From assembly GCA_964556145.1 (NCBI GenBank), contig CAZKVD010000029.1, forward strand, positions 1 to 18,859: a stretch of 18,859 nucleotides of DNA, given 5' to 3'. Positions 6,857 to 14,030 of the stretch are shown here, one piece after another. A program made the translations under genes and the position numbers. Below the pieces are notes generated by a model that was not told the DNA's origin, did no database searches, and saw only the letters and a program-made list of their open reading frames with translations. Within the stretch, counting starts at the first letter, position 1. Each line of letters starts with the position of its first letter. Source of the DNA: F1-20-MAGs119 sp964556145. Lineage in GTDB: Bacteria; Actinomycetota; Acidimicrobiia; Acidimicrobiales; Ilumatobacteraceae.

Positions 6857-7818
6857 TGGGCCTTCCCTTCGCTGCCAGCTGCTTGCGCGAGGTGTTCGGC
6901 AACGGCGCGATCAAGTTCGAGCCAACGCGCATCGAGCCACTCGATGACACCCTCGGTCGGCACTTCGCTGCGCGGAATCCGCACGAACCACATCCGCGCA
7001 TCGCCCGCGCCCGACTCGAGGCGCTTCAACATGCCCCCGAACGTGTCGAGGCCGTCGAATCCCGTGTGACCCGCAATCACCACGTCGGCCTGCGGTGCGG
7101 CACCCAGCAACGCCAGCGCTCCTGCGGGCTTGGGCGGAAGAAGGTGCTGCAAAGTCGACAGGCGCGCGGCTCGGTCGGGACTGCGCTCGGCCATGGACTC
7201 CAGCACCCGCACGAGCTTGGCAGGGTTCGTGCGCGTCCCCTCGGGAAAGATCACCGCGACGTCGTGCTCACCGAGGTCATGGCCAAGTTGCGCGATGCCG
7301 CGCAACTCTTCTTCCTGGTTGTCGGATGAACGATTGAGGAAGTAGTTCGGCAGTCGATGTCCGATGATGTCGAGACACGGATCGGCCACCAACTCGCGCT
7401 TCAGCACGTACCGCGGCCTCAGGCGTGCCACGTTGCCCATCGAATATGCCGACACCAAGGAGTCGGCCAGGCTTGCATGACGTGAGAACACGATGATCGG
7501 CCCCGGACGCAGCACCTCGGGGTTTTCGACCACGATGCGGATGCCGACCGTGTAGCGAAGCGCGGTCATCAACGACCCGGCCCACGAGCGCTGCAGCGCG
7601 AAATGGGACTTCAGATTGCGTCCGCGCCCAGTCAGCAAAAGAATGAGACCGGCAAACAGACCCCCGACTTCGATCCACGCCCAACAGAGCGCGAAGCCAA
7701 GCAGTCGAAGGGTCGGCAGGCGATGTTTGCCCCGCACCAGGTCGAAGAGAATCGAAGCGAGCACCCACAACGGCCAGGTCCCCAACAGGAGAAAGGCCAA
7801 CAGAACGAGAGCTGTCAC
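6853..7818 (-). CDS. PlsC-like 1-acyl-sn-glycerol-3-phosphate acyltransferase family protein
   Basis: Membrane-bound acyltransferase of the PlsC family, 321 aa from the GTG at 7818. It probably acylates a lysophospholipid or related alcohol. Two hydrophobic N-terminal segments (about 3-26 and 39-63) precede the catalytic HX4D motif (RHASLADS, His114 and Asp119) and the glycerol-phosphate-binding FPEGTR (191-196). The C-terminal 100 residues are less conserved. Start choice is uncertain. The GTG lacks a Shine-Dalgarno and drops a basic N-terminal stretch (RTFLRR). An in-frame ATC at 7851 lies exactly 7 nt after a TACTGT hexamer and would give 332 aa with a basic flank before the helix. The longer frame to 8367 is antisense to the dioxygenase gene and is not used. 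Confidence 0.85.
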   Translation of the reverse strand: MTALVLLAFLLLGTWPLWVLASILFDLVRGKHRLPTLRLLGFALCWAWIEVGGLFAGLILLLTGRGRNLKSHFALQRSWAGSLMTALRYTVGIRIVVENPEVLRPGPIIVFSRHASLADSLVSAYSMGNVARLRPRYVLKRELVADPCLDIIGHRLPNYFLNRSSDNQEEELRGIAQLGHDLGEHDVAVIFPEGTRTNPAKLVRVLESMAERSPDRAARLSTLQHLLPPKPAGALALLGAAPQADVVIAGHTGFDGLDTFGGMLKRLESGAGDARMWFVRIPRSEVPTEGVIEWLDARWLELDRAVAEHLAQAAGSEGKAQ

Positions 7819-7858
7819 CGAGGCGATACGACGTAAGAAGGTCCGTGCGATGGCTCCG

Positions 7859-7864
7859 ACAGTA
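7859..7864 (-). promoter_or_regulatory. Putative -10 box of the acyltransferase-DUF1295 unit
   Basis: The minus strand reads TACTGT here. Seven nt downstream is an in-frame ATC codon (7851), the same geometry as the leaderless candidates elsewhere in the window. Its TA is shared with the rightward hexamer at 7863-7868. Confidence 0.45.
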
Positions 7865-7868
7865 GCCT
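7863..7868 (+). promoter_or_regulatory. Putative -10 box of the TauD/TfdA dioxygenase gene
   Basis: TAGCCT ends 7 nt before the ATG at 7876, with no Shine-Dalgarno between, consistent with a leaderless mRNA. It overlaps the leftward -10 candidate by two bases. Confidence 0.55.
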
Positions 7869-7875
7869 TCGCACG

Positions 7876-8748
7876 ATGGAAATTGTTCGACTCACGGGAA
7901 CGCTCGGCGCGCGTATCGACGGTCTCGACCTGAAGAGCGACATTTCGGCATCCACGATTGCCGAGGTTCGAGCAGCACTGGTCGAGCACCGTGTGATCTT
8001 TCTTCGCGACCAACACCTCTCGCCTACCCAGCAGGTTGCCTTCGGACGTGCATTCGGCGAGCTGACGCCCGCTCACCCACTGGTTGGCGGCCTCGACGAG
8101 GCGCACCCCGAGGTCCTCGTTCTCGACAGCCTCGACTACAAGTTGGGCGTCGGTGATCGGGGCACGACGAACGGCAAGAGCACCAGCTACAACAACCGTT
8201 GGCACACCGACGTGACGTTTTCCGAAACGCCGCCGCTTGCATCGATTCTCTCGGCCAAGAAGATCCCCTCGTACGGTGGCGACACGCTGTGGGCCGACCT
8301 CATCGATGCATACAACACACTGCCCGAACCGCTTCGCGACATGCTCGACGGCTTGTATGCAATTCACGATTCAAGTGGAACCTTCAGCCGCTTCCGCGAC
8401 GAGGACAAAACCGGCGAAAACCGCCAGAAACTGTCGAACCTGGCACCCGTTCGCCATCCAATGGTTCGGGTGCATCCCGAGTCGGGAGAAAAGGGTCTGT
8501 TCGTCAACCCCACCTTCACCGCCTACATCGAAGGTTTCGCCATCGACCAGAGCCGAGCGATCCTCGACATGCTGTACGAACACACCGTGCAGCCCGAGCG
8601 CGTCGTGCGCTGGGTCTGGCAGGAAGGCGACGTGGCGATGTGGGACAACCGGTCGACTGCGCACTATGCGGCAGCCGACTACGCCGAACCACGGCTGATG
8701 CACCGCATCACGGTGCGCGGAGACAAGCCGCGCGGTCCGCGCGACTGA
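7876..8748 (+). CDS. TauD/TfdA family Fe(II)/2-oxoglutarate dioxygenase
   Basis: Non-heme iron dioxygenase of 290 aa that uses O2 and 2-oxoglutarate to hydroxylate its substrate, often releasing sulfite, sulfate or an aldehyde. The iron triad is His110-x-Asp112 (RWHTD) and His263 (STAHYA). Arg273 should bind 2-oxoglutarate, and Arg277 sits where TauD and TfdA contact the substrate's anionic group. GGDTLWADL and WDNRSTAHY are family hallmarks. Taurine, alkyl sulfate and aryloxyacetate are all possible substrates. The setting among sulfotransferase and sulfatase genes makes an alkyl sulfatase (type II, AtsK-like) worth considering, but this is inference. The stop is immediately followed by the stop of the convergent VOC gene. 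Confidence 0.9.
   Translation: MEIVRLTGTLGARIDGLDLKSDISASTIAEVRAALVEHRVIFLRDQHLSPTQQVAFGRAFGELTPAHPLVGGLDEAHPEVLVLDSLDYKLGVGDRGTTNGKSTSYNNRWHTDVTFSETPPLASILSAKKIPSYGGDTLWADLIDAYNTLPEPLRDMLDGLYAIHDSSGTFSRFRDEDKTGENRQKLSNLAPVRHPMVRVHPESGEKGLFVNPTFTAYIEGFAIDQSRAILDMLYEHTVQPERVVRWVWQEGDVAMWDNRSTAHYAAADYAEPRLMHRITVRGDKPRGPRD
8729..8743. terminator. GC-rich inverted repeat at the zero-gap convergent junction
   Basis: CGCGCGG-T-CCGCGCG is a 7-bp inverted repeat, foldable as a 6-bp stem with a GTC loop. It lies within the last codons of the dioxygenase gene and 5 nt past the stop of the leftward VOC gene. It could end transcription of the leftward operon. No T-run follows. Confidence 0.35.
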
Positions 8749-9243
8749 CTACTTCTTCGCGGGCGGACCCAACGGGCCGCCGGCCCACCACTGTTCGAAC
8801 ATCGGCTTGGCCGCCTTGACCACCGGCTCGAGAAGAAACCCCGATGGCGAACGCACGTAACTGAACGAGCCATAACCGTCTTCGGGCGCCGCACCACACA
8901 CTTCGAGTGTCCAGCCCTCGGCGATGAAACGTTCGGTTGTCGCCTTCACATCGTCGACCCACATGCCCATGTGATGCACACCTGGGGCATCGTCGCCGTA
9001 CCAAGGCGCTCCGGGGACGCTCTCCAACAACTCGACGTGCTGCGGGCCTTCACATGAATACGTGAACTTCAGCGGAAAGGCCTGAAGCCCCTTGCCAGGC
9101 AACCAACACGGCTGCTCACGCACCTGCATCTCGGCCCAAGTGATGCGCAGGCTCTTGCCGAGGTCGGCCATCGCCTTGTCGATGTTCGAGGTGCGCACCC
9201 CGACGTGGTACAGGTCTTGGTAGTTGAACGTGGTGTCGGACAT
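8749..9243 (-). CDS. VOC (glyoxalase/ring-cleavage dioxygenase superfamily) protein
   Basis: Small metalloprotein of 164 aa with two vicinal-oxygen-chelate halves. Candidate metal ligands in the expected places are His13 (LYHVGV), Glu71 (HVELLES), His90 or His91 (VHHMGMWVDD) and Glu139 (FLLEPV), the H-E-H-E pattern of glyoxalase/epimerase-type members. It could be an isomerase, epimerase, hydrolase-type enzyme or binding protein; the reaction is not readable. The ATG at 9243 begins the VOC fold and lies 10 nt after the Rieske gene's stop; the 38 extra upstream residues of the open frame overlap that gene and are low-complexity shadow. It is the last gene of the hydrolase-P450-Rieske-VOC operon. 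Confidence 0.88.
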   Translation of the reverse strand: MSDTTFNYQDLYHVGVRTSNIDKAMADLGKSLRITWAEMQVREQPCWLPGKGLQAFPLKFTYSCEGPQHVELLESVPGAPWYGDDAPGVHHMGMWVDDVKATTERFIAEGWTLEVCGAAPEDGYGSFSYVRSPSGFLLEPVVKAAKPMFEQWWAGGPLGPPAKK

Positions 9244-9253
9244 GGCGCGAGGA

Positions 9254-10462
9254 TCAGTTCGACTTCGTGCCGATGCCGGCCGAGAACATGTCGGACAACT
9301 GGTCGTCGTCGGCCTCGATGATTGCCTGCACCCACTTGTGGAAGGCCTGAGTGCCACCCTCGTTCTTGCCGAACGTCACGTGCGACATTGCACCCGACTT
9401 CATGCCGCGCTGAATTTCCTTGCCGGTCTTGTAGTCCTCTTCCTCGACGACCTTGACCATGAACGCCATTCGACCGACCATGGCTTCTTTCACTTCGTCG
9501 GTCAGCGGCTGGGTATGCAGGAAGTGCTGCGTGGTCACCGACTCGTCGGGCGTTTCGCCGGGGAACAACTGCGAGATCATGTAGACCTTGCCTTCGGCGT
9601 CGAATGCAGCAATCGACACGTGCGGGAAGATCGTCCATACGCCGAAGACCAACTTGTCCTCGGGCCACTCGGATTCGGGCGTACCTTCGAGTGTGTTCAC
9701 CGACGTACGCTTGTCGGGAGCCATCAGGCGCTGGTGCGGACCCCACGCCTCGAACAACGCCTTGGGCGACGTGTCGGGACCGAAAGTGTTCCTGTGGAGA
9801 ATCGGCAGGTGGTAGAAGTCGAGGTAGCCGTCGTAAGCAACCTTCCAGTTCGCACCGGTGATCGACTGGCCGCCCGCGTAATGGCAGTCGGCGAAGTGAT
9901 GATGCTCGAGGATCTTGTCGTAGCCCTTGAAGAACGCATCGTGGTCGAGACGCGAGTTCGGGGTGAGCGTGACCCAGATGATTCCGGCGCGCTCGGTCAC
10001 CGGAAGAGCCGTGAGACCGTGGGTATCGCGATCGATTTCTCCGAAAGCGTCGGCTTCAAACATTCCGACGAGGTCACCCTGCGTGTTGTAGCTCCATGCG
10101 TGGTATGGGCAGGTGAAGCGGCGGGCCTTTCCGCAGCCTTCTTCGGCGATCTGTGCGCCCCGGTGGCGACACACGTTCAGGAACGCTCGGACCTCGCCGT
10201 CGCTGCCGCGCACCATGAGCACGGGCACACCGAGAACCGTGACAGCCGAATACGACCCGACCTCGCGCATTTGGCAGCTGAAGCCGAGAACGAGCGGGAG
10301 GCGCTTGAAGATGCGATCAACTTCGGCCTGCCAACGGTTCTGGTCGAAGTAGTACTCGACGGGCACGGTGTACTGCGTGTCGACGAGCTCACCTTGATTG
10401 TCGCGCAGACCCTGCATCGTGCGCTTGGCCATGCGCACGAGTTCGTCCCTGGTGTCAGCCAT
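9254..10462 (-). CDS. Rieske [2Fe-2S] ring-hydroxylating oxygenase, alpha subunit
   Basis: Terminal oxygenase component of 402 aa that activates O2 on an aromatic, steroid or other hydrophobic substrate using electrons from a separate reductase. The Rieske cluster is bound by Cys98-x-His100 and Cys118-x2-His121 (CRHRG and CPYHAW). The mononuclear iron site is GYLDFYHLPILH, with His218 and His223 and Asp215 bridging. The C-terminal SRPBCC-like catalytic domain fills the rest. No beta subunit, ferredoxin or reductase gene is nearby, so it is probably an alpha-only oxygenase sharing electron carriers encoded elsewhere. A clear Shine-Dalgarno (GGAGGG, 10468-10473) precedes the ATG. Confidence 0.92.
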   Translation of the reverse strand: MADTRDELVRMAKRTMQGLRDNQGELVDTQYTVPVEYYFDQNRWQAEVDRIFKRLPLVLGFSCQMREVGSYSAVTVLGVPVLMVRGSDGEVRAFLNVCRHRGAQIAEEGCGKARRFTCPYHAWSYNTQGDLVGMFEADAFGEIDRDTHGLTALPVTERAGIIWVTLTPNSRLDHDAFFKGYDKILEHHHFADCHYAGGQSITGANWKVAYDGYLDFYHLPILHRNTFGPDTSPKALFEAWGPHQRLMAPDKRTSVNTLEGTPESEWPEDKLVFGVWTIFPHVSIAAFDAEGKVYMISQLFPGETPDESVTTQHFLHTQPLTDEVKEAMVGRMAFMVKVVEEEDYKTGKEIQRGMKSGAMSHVTFGKNEGGTQAFHKWVQAIIEADDDQLSDMFSAGIGTKSN

Positions 10463-10467
10463 TTCTT

Positions 10468-10473
10468 CCCTCC
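10468..10473 (-). promoter_or_regulatory. Ribosome binding site of the Rieske gene
   Basis: The minus strand reads GGAGGG 5 nt before the ATG at 10462. It is one of the few strong Shine-Dalgarno sites in the window. This fits an internal operon gene, in contrast to the leaderless-looking operon leaders. Confidence 0.7.
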
Positions 10474-10482
10474 GTTGACTGG

Positions 10483-10498
10483 CCGGGCAGACGCCCGG
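10483..10498. terminator. Small hairpin between P450 and Rieske genes
   Basis: CCGGGC-AGAC-GCCCGG is a perfect 6-bp stem with a 4-nt loop in the 47-nt gap. There is no T-run, so it may be a partial terminator, an mRNA-stability element or chance. Confidence 0.4.
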
Positions 10499-10509
10499 AT
10501 CGCCTTCTT

Positions 10510-11754
10510 CTACCGTACCTTCAGCGCCAGCTCGCGCATGGGTCGGAGGAAGAAGCTGCGGTCGTAGATCGGGTACTCGAGGGGCTTGGCCAATTCGAAT
10601 TCACTGACCCGGTCGAGGAGGATGCTGAACGCCGACGACATCTGCTGGCGGGCCAGGGCGGCACCGAGACAAAAGTGCACGCCGAAGCCGAACGAGACAT
10701 GGTTCTTTGCATTCGGCCGGGTGATGTCGAAGACGTCGGGATTGTCGAACACCCGCGGATCGCGGTTTGCCGCCCCGTAACGCACCATCGCAGCCGACTT
10801 CTCGGGAATGTCGACTCCCCCAATGGTGACGGGACACTGCACCGACCGCCACAGCCCCTGCACCGGAGCGTCGAACCGCAGCACTTCTTCGATGAAGTTG
10901 GGCATCAGCGAGCGGTCCTCGCGCAACATCTGCATCTGGTCGGGGTGCCGCAACAACAGCAACATCGCAGCGGACAGCGCACCGGTCGTGGTCTCGAACC
11001 CACCGGTGATGAGTTGATGCATCAACGTGATGAGCTCGGTTGTGGTGAACGCCTCTTCGTCGTCACCGTGCGCGTGAACGATCATCGAGATGAGGTCGGT
11101 TCCGCCGGGATTCTGACGGCGCTTTTCGAACTCCGCAACGACGAAGTGTTGTTCCTCGACTTCGATGTTTGCTTCGACGATGGCCTCTTCGACCGTCATG
11201 TCGTTGCGCTGTGCCAGCGACAACATCGCTTCGGCCCAACGCCGGAACCTGGGGTACTCGTCGTCGTTCAAACCCAGGTGGCGGGCGATGAACCGACCCG
11301 GCAACGGAAGGGCGAAGTCCTTCACGAACTCGCACTCACCGCGCTCGAGCATTGAATCAACGAGGCGATGTGTGATCTCCTCGATTTCGGGAACGTATGA
11401 CTTCACCTGCGCAGGGGTGAAGACACGGTTCAGGATCTTGCGTGCACGGCCGTGTTCCGGCGGGTCGACCCGCTGGAGAATCGGCGTGTGCACCCAGCCC
11501 TTCTCCTGCAGCACCCCCATGTAGGCCATGACGACCTCGGGCTTGACTGCACGGTTTCCCGCTGCAGGTTTGCTGGAAAACGTCTTCAGGTCACCCAATG
11601 CTGCACGGGCCTCTTCGTGTCCACCGATGACGTACAGGTTGATGTCGTCTTCGTGCCATACGGGACACTTCGACATGCGCTCGCGGTAGTAGGGAAACGG
11701 ATCGTCCTGAACTTCGCGTGACGTGAGTCCGATGTGCGTCGTGTCGCCGGTCAT
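10510..11754 (-). CDS. Cytochrome P450
   Basis: Soluble bacterial P450 monooxygenase, 414 aa, with no membrane anchor. The I-helix oxygen-binding motif GGFETTTG is near residue 250, the K-helix ExxR (EEVLR) near 288, and the heme loop FGFGVHFCLGAALA carries the axial ligand Cys362. All key residues are intact and length is normal for class I bacterial enzymes, which take electrons from a ferredoxin. The substrate is unknown; a terpenoid, steroid or fatty-acid type is typical for actinobacterial relatives. The ATG at 11754 is preceded by AAGGGGG; the open frame up to 11907 adds 51 residues overlapping the hydrolase gene and is rejected. The gene lies 26 nt after the hydrolase stop, in the same operon. 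Confidence 0.94.
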   Translation of the reverse strand: MTGDTTHIGLTSREVQDDPFPYYRERMSKCPVWHEDDINLYVIGGHEEARAALGDLKTFSSKPAAGNRAVKPEVVMAYMGVLQEKGWVHTPILQRVDPPEHGRARKILNRVFTPAQVKSYVPEIEEITHRLVDSMLERGECEFVKDFALPLPGRFIARHLGLNDDEYPRFRRWAEAMLSLAQRNDMTVEEAIVEANIEVEEQHFVVAEFEKRRQNPGGTDLISMIVHAHGDDEEAFTTTELITLMHQLITGGFETTTGALSAAMLLLLRHPDQMQMLREDRSLMPNFIEEVLRFDAPVQGLWRSVQCPVTIGGVDIPEKSAAMVRYGAANRDPRVFDNPDVFDITRPNAKNHVSFGFGVHFCLGAALARQQMSSAFSILLDRVSEFELAKPLEYPIYDRSFFLRPMRELALKVR

Positions 11755-11780
11755 GTGTCCCCCTTGCCCTGGGCCTGAGT

Positions 11781-12590
11781 CTATTTCTCGTACTTCGGGT
11801 GAACCGCTGCCTTGGGTTCGGTGTTGGCGAGAAAATCGAGAATCGCCTGGTTGACGATGTCGGGATGCGTCATGTTGGCCGCATGCGGCGCTCCAGGAAC
11901 GACGCACATCGTCACAGGACCACCCAAACCATCGCGCAACACCTCGGCCTTGGCCAGGGGAATTGCCACGTCGGCATCACCGTGCACGATGAGCGTGCGC
12001 GCCTTGATCGACGACAGGTCGGCCGTCACGTCGTCGCGGTGCATCAGACAGCCAAATGCATGGCTGAAACCCTGCTTGTCGAGTTGTTCCCACTTGGCGT
12101 ACCACTCGGGCCACGAGCCCGGCCCGAGGATCAACGATGCAATGACCTCCTGGACGGGGCCTGGACCGGCCGACACGAAAACATCGTGGAGCTGCTGATA
12201 TCCATCGACGGCAGCAGGATCCTCGGTGCCGGCCTGGGTGTCGATGAGGATCAGTCCCTGCACGCGGGCGGGCGACAGCAACGCAACTCGGAGGCTGATG
12301 AACCCACCCTGGGACATGCCTCCGACATATGCCCCACCAATGCCCAAATGATCCATCAGCGCCAACACGTCATTGGCCGAGTCCCAGTAGTCGAAAGGCC
12401 CGGTCGCCTTCGTCTGCCCGAAGCCCCGTTCGTCCCACGTCACGACGCGGTACTTGTCGGACAGCGCCGCCACCTGCGCATCGAACATCGAGTGGTCCAT
12501 CAAAAAGCCATGACTCAGGATCACCGCCGGACCCTTGCCGCCGTGGTCCTCGAAGTAGATGTCGGTGCCGTTCAGGTTCGCTGTTGCCAT
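11781..12590 (-). CDS. Alpha/beta hydrolase
   Basis: Alpha/beta-fold hydrolase of 269 aa. The oxyanion segment SHGFLMD (26-32) precedes the nucleophile elbow GGMSQGG (Ser93). The acid is probably Asp207 (HGDADVAIP) and the catalytic base His236 (PGAPHAAN). The DERGFGQT motif is seen in many catabolic C-C or ester hydrolases and epoxide hydrolases. It could cleave an ester, lactone or ring-fission product. It is the first gene of the operon leading to the P450, Rieske and VOC genes. A TACCGT hexamer lies 7 nt before the ATG with no Shine-Dalgarno, suggesting a leaderless mRNA. It is divergent from the carotenoid oxygenase gene across 48 nt. Confidence 0.9.
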   Translation of the reverse strand: MATANLNGTDIYFEDHGGKGPAVILSHGFLMDHSMFDAQVAALSDKYRVVTWDERGFGQTKATGPFDYWDSANDVLALMDHLGIGGAYVGGMSQGGFISLRVALLSPARVQGLILIDTQAGTEDPAAVDGYQQLHDVFVSAGPGPVQEVIASLILGPGSWPEWYAKWEQLDKQGFSHAFGCLMHRDDVTADLSSIKARTLIVHGDADVAIPLAKAEVLRDGLGGPVTMCVVPGAPHAANMTHPDIVNQAILDFLANTEPKAAVHPKYEK

Positions 12591-12597
12591 GACACAG

Positions 12598-12603
12598 ACG
12601 GTA
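12598..12603 (-). promoter_or_regulatory. Putative -10 box of the hydrolase-P450-Rieske-VOC operon
   Basis: The minus strand reads AATTACCGT, whose TACCGT ends exactly 7 nt before the hydrolase ATG (12590). The extended sequence AATTACC is identical on the divergent side. Confidence 0.6.
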
Positions 12604-12629
12604 ATTCATCACCCCTCGCATCAATTACC
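12600..12629. repeat. Inverted repeat GGTAATT-N16-AATTACC in a divergent promoter region
   Basis: A perfect 7-bp inverted repeat (12600-12606 and 12623-12629) with a 16-nt spacer. Both outward -10 candidates use one arm. It may be an operator for a dimeric regulator co-controlling both units, or mirror-image promoters. Confidence 0.6.
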
Positions 12630-12631
12630 TT
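12626..12631 (+). promoter_or_regulatory. Putative -10 box of the carotenoid oxygenase gene
   Basis: TACCTT, within AATTACCTT, ends exactly 7 nt before the ATG at 12639. No Shine-Dalgarno is present, consistent with leaderless initiation. Confidence 0.6.
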
Positions 12632-12638
12632 GGGCAAC

Positions 12639-14006
12639 ATGAGCCAGACACTTAGCCATGCCGAACAGACCGGCCTGCCGTGGCATCTCCGCGGCAACTG
12701 GGCGCCCGTCCTCGACGAGGTGTCGTCGACCGAACTGCGGGTCGAGGGCTCGATCCCGCCCGAACTCGACGGTCTGTACGTGCGCACCGGCCCGAACCCC
12801 GCAACGGGATCCTCGCGCCACTGGTTCTTCGGCGATGGAATGCTGCACGGCGTGCGCATCCGTAACGGGCGCGCCGAGTGGTACCGCAACCGATTCGTCC
12901 AAACACCAAACGTGACCGACCCGCTTGCCGACGACTTCGCCGGCATGGGCGACATGACGCGCGGCAAGGGCAACACTCACGTCCTTGCACACAACGGCAA
13001 GTTGATGGCGCTCGAAGAGGCGCACTGGCCCTGGCTCGTCGACGGCAATCTGAACACCGTCGGCTACGAGAACTACGGCGGCGCCCTCACCTGCTCGATG
13101 ACGGCGCATCCGAAGATCTGCCCCGAGACGGGCGAACTGCTGGCCTTCAGTTACATGGCAATGGAGCCACCGTACGTGCACTACGTACGCATCAGCCCCG
13201 ACGGCAAGTTGACCCAGATCGAAGGCGTCGACATCCCTGCGATGGTGATGATGCACGACTTCAACATCACACGCAACAAGGTCATCTTCATGGACCTGCC
13301 GCTGGTGTTCGACCTCAATCAACTCGACTCGGGCATCCCCTTCAAGTTCAACCGCGACAACGGTGCACGCCTCGGCGTGATGGACCGCAATGGCAAGGGT
13401 TCCGACATCAAGTGGTTCGACATCGATCCGTGCTACGTGTTCCACCCCGTCAATGCACATGACGACGGCGACAACGTCGTGTTGTACGTGTCGCGCCAAC
13501 CCGAAGCATTCGGTAGCAGCTCCGACGACTACGCACAGGTGGGCCGCCTGTGGAAGTGGACCATCGACACAGCGTCGGGCAAGGTCCGCGAAGAAATGGT
13601 CGATGATCGGCCCGGCGACTTCGGACGCGTGAACGACAGCTACGTCGGGCTGAAGGCGCGGTACGGCTACCTGATGGCCCTTGCCGGCGAAGGAAACTCC
13701 GAAGAGCCCGTTTACGGCTCGTCACTGTGGAAGTACGACCTCACGACTGGCCGGTGCTGGGAGCACCACCTCGGAGCCACCACGCGCGGCAGCGAGCCGG
13801 TCTTTGCACCGTCGGGAACCAACGGCGCCGAAGACGAGGGCTACGTCGTCACCATCGTGCACGACACGGCCAGCGAGCAATCACGCCTCGTCATCATCGA
13901 CGCGCAGAATTTCTCGGCCCCGCCGCTGGCCACCGTGTATCTGCCCCAGCGCGTGCCCTACGGCGCGCACGGCAGCTGGGTTCCCTCCACCTCGGTTGCA
14001 ATGTAG
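12639..14006 (+). CDS. Carotenoid oxygenase (RPE65/CCD family)
   Basis: Iron-dependent double-bond cleaving dioxygenase of 455 aa. The four expected iron-binding histidines are His157 (MTAHPK), His206 (MMHDF), His269 (VFHPVNA) and His444 (YGAHG), each starting a blade of the seven-bladed propeller. The N-terminal GLYVRTGPNP and FFGDGMLHG are family signatures. Members split carotenoids, apocarotenoids or stilbenes into aldehydes or ketones; the particular substrate is not readable. No signal peptide is seen, so it is cytosolic or membrane-associated. The ATG at 12639 opens the family N-terminus; a longer frame from 11799 is antisense to the hydrolase gene. Divergence from a hydrolase-P450-Rieske-VOC operon suggests one shared pathway. 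Confidence 0.93.
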   Translation: MSQTLSHAEQTGLPWHLRGNWAPVLDEVSSTELRVEGSIPPELDGLYVRTGPNPATGSSRHWFFGDGMLHGVRIRNGRAEWYRNRFVQTPNVTDPLADDFAGMGDMTRGKGNTHVLAHNGKLMALEEAHWPWLVDGNLNTVGYENYGGALTCSMTAHPKICPETGELLAFSYMAMEPPYVHYVRISPDGKLTQIEGVDIPAMVMMHDFNITRNKVIFMDLPLVFDLNQLDSGIPFKFNRDNGARLGVMDRNGKGSDIKWFDIDPCYVFHPVNAHDDGDNVVLYVSRQPEAFGSSSDDYAQVGRLWKWTIDTASGKVREEMVDDRPGDFGRVNDSYVGLKARYGYLMALAGEGNSEEPVYGSSLWKYDLTTGRCWEHHLGATTRGSEPVFAPSGTNGAEDEGYVVTIVHDTASEQSRLVIIDAQNFSAPPLATVYLPQRVPYGAHGSWVPSTSVAM

Positions 14007-14007
14007 G

Positions 14008-14030
14008 TCTGGCGGGTCACTCCCGCCAGA
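14008..14030. terminator. Two-way hairpin between carotenoid oxygenase and sulfatase genes
   Basis: TCTGGCGGG (14008-14016) and CCCGCCAGA (14022-14030) form a perfect 9-bp stem with a 5-nt loop. It starts 2 nt after the rightward stop, and the leftward sulfatase stop lies in its loop. It lacks T-runs, but its position between convergent stops supports a shared terminator. Confidence 0.65.

Noticed and set aside
7819..8367. Long upstream extension of the acyltransferase frame
   Set aside because: It is antisense to the dioxygenase gene and unlike PlsC proteins; only the stretch back to about 7851 is plausible.
9244..9357. Upstream extension of the VOC frame
   Set aside because: It lies within the Rieske gene and is Ser/Thr/Arg low-complexity; the VOC fold starts at the ATG at 9243.
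9224..10567. 447-codon rightward open frame antisense to the Rieske gene
   Set aside because: A shadow; the minus strand has complete Rieske and iron-site motifs and a strong ribosome binding site.
11755..11907. Upstream extension of the P450 frame
   Set aside because: It overlaps the hydrolase coding region; the ATG at 11754 has a purine-rich site and fits the P450 N-terminus.
11799..12638. Upstream extension of the carotenoid oxygenase frame
   Set aside because: It is antisense to the hydrolase gene and would cross its divergent promoter; the ATG at 12639 opens the family N-terminus.
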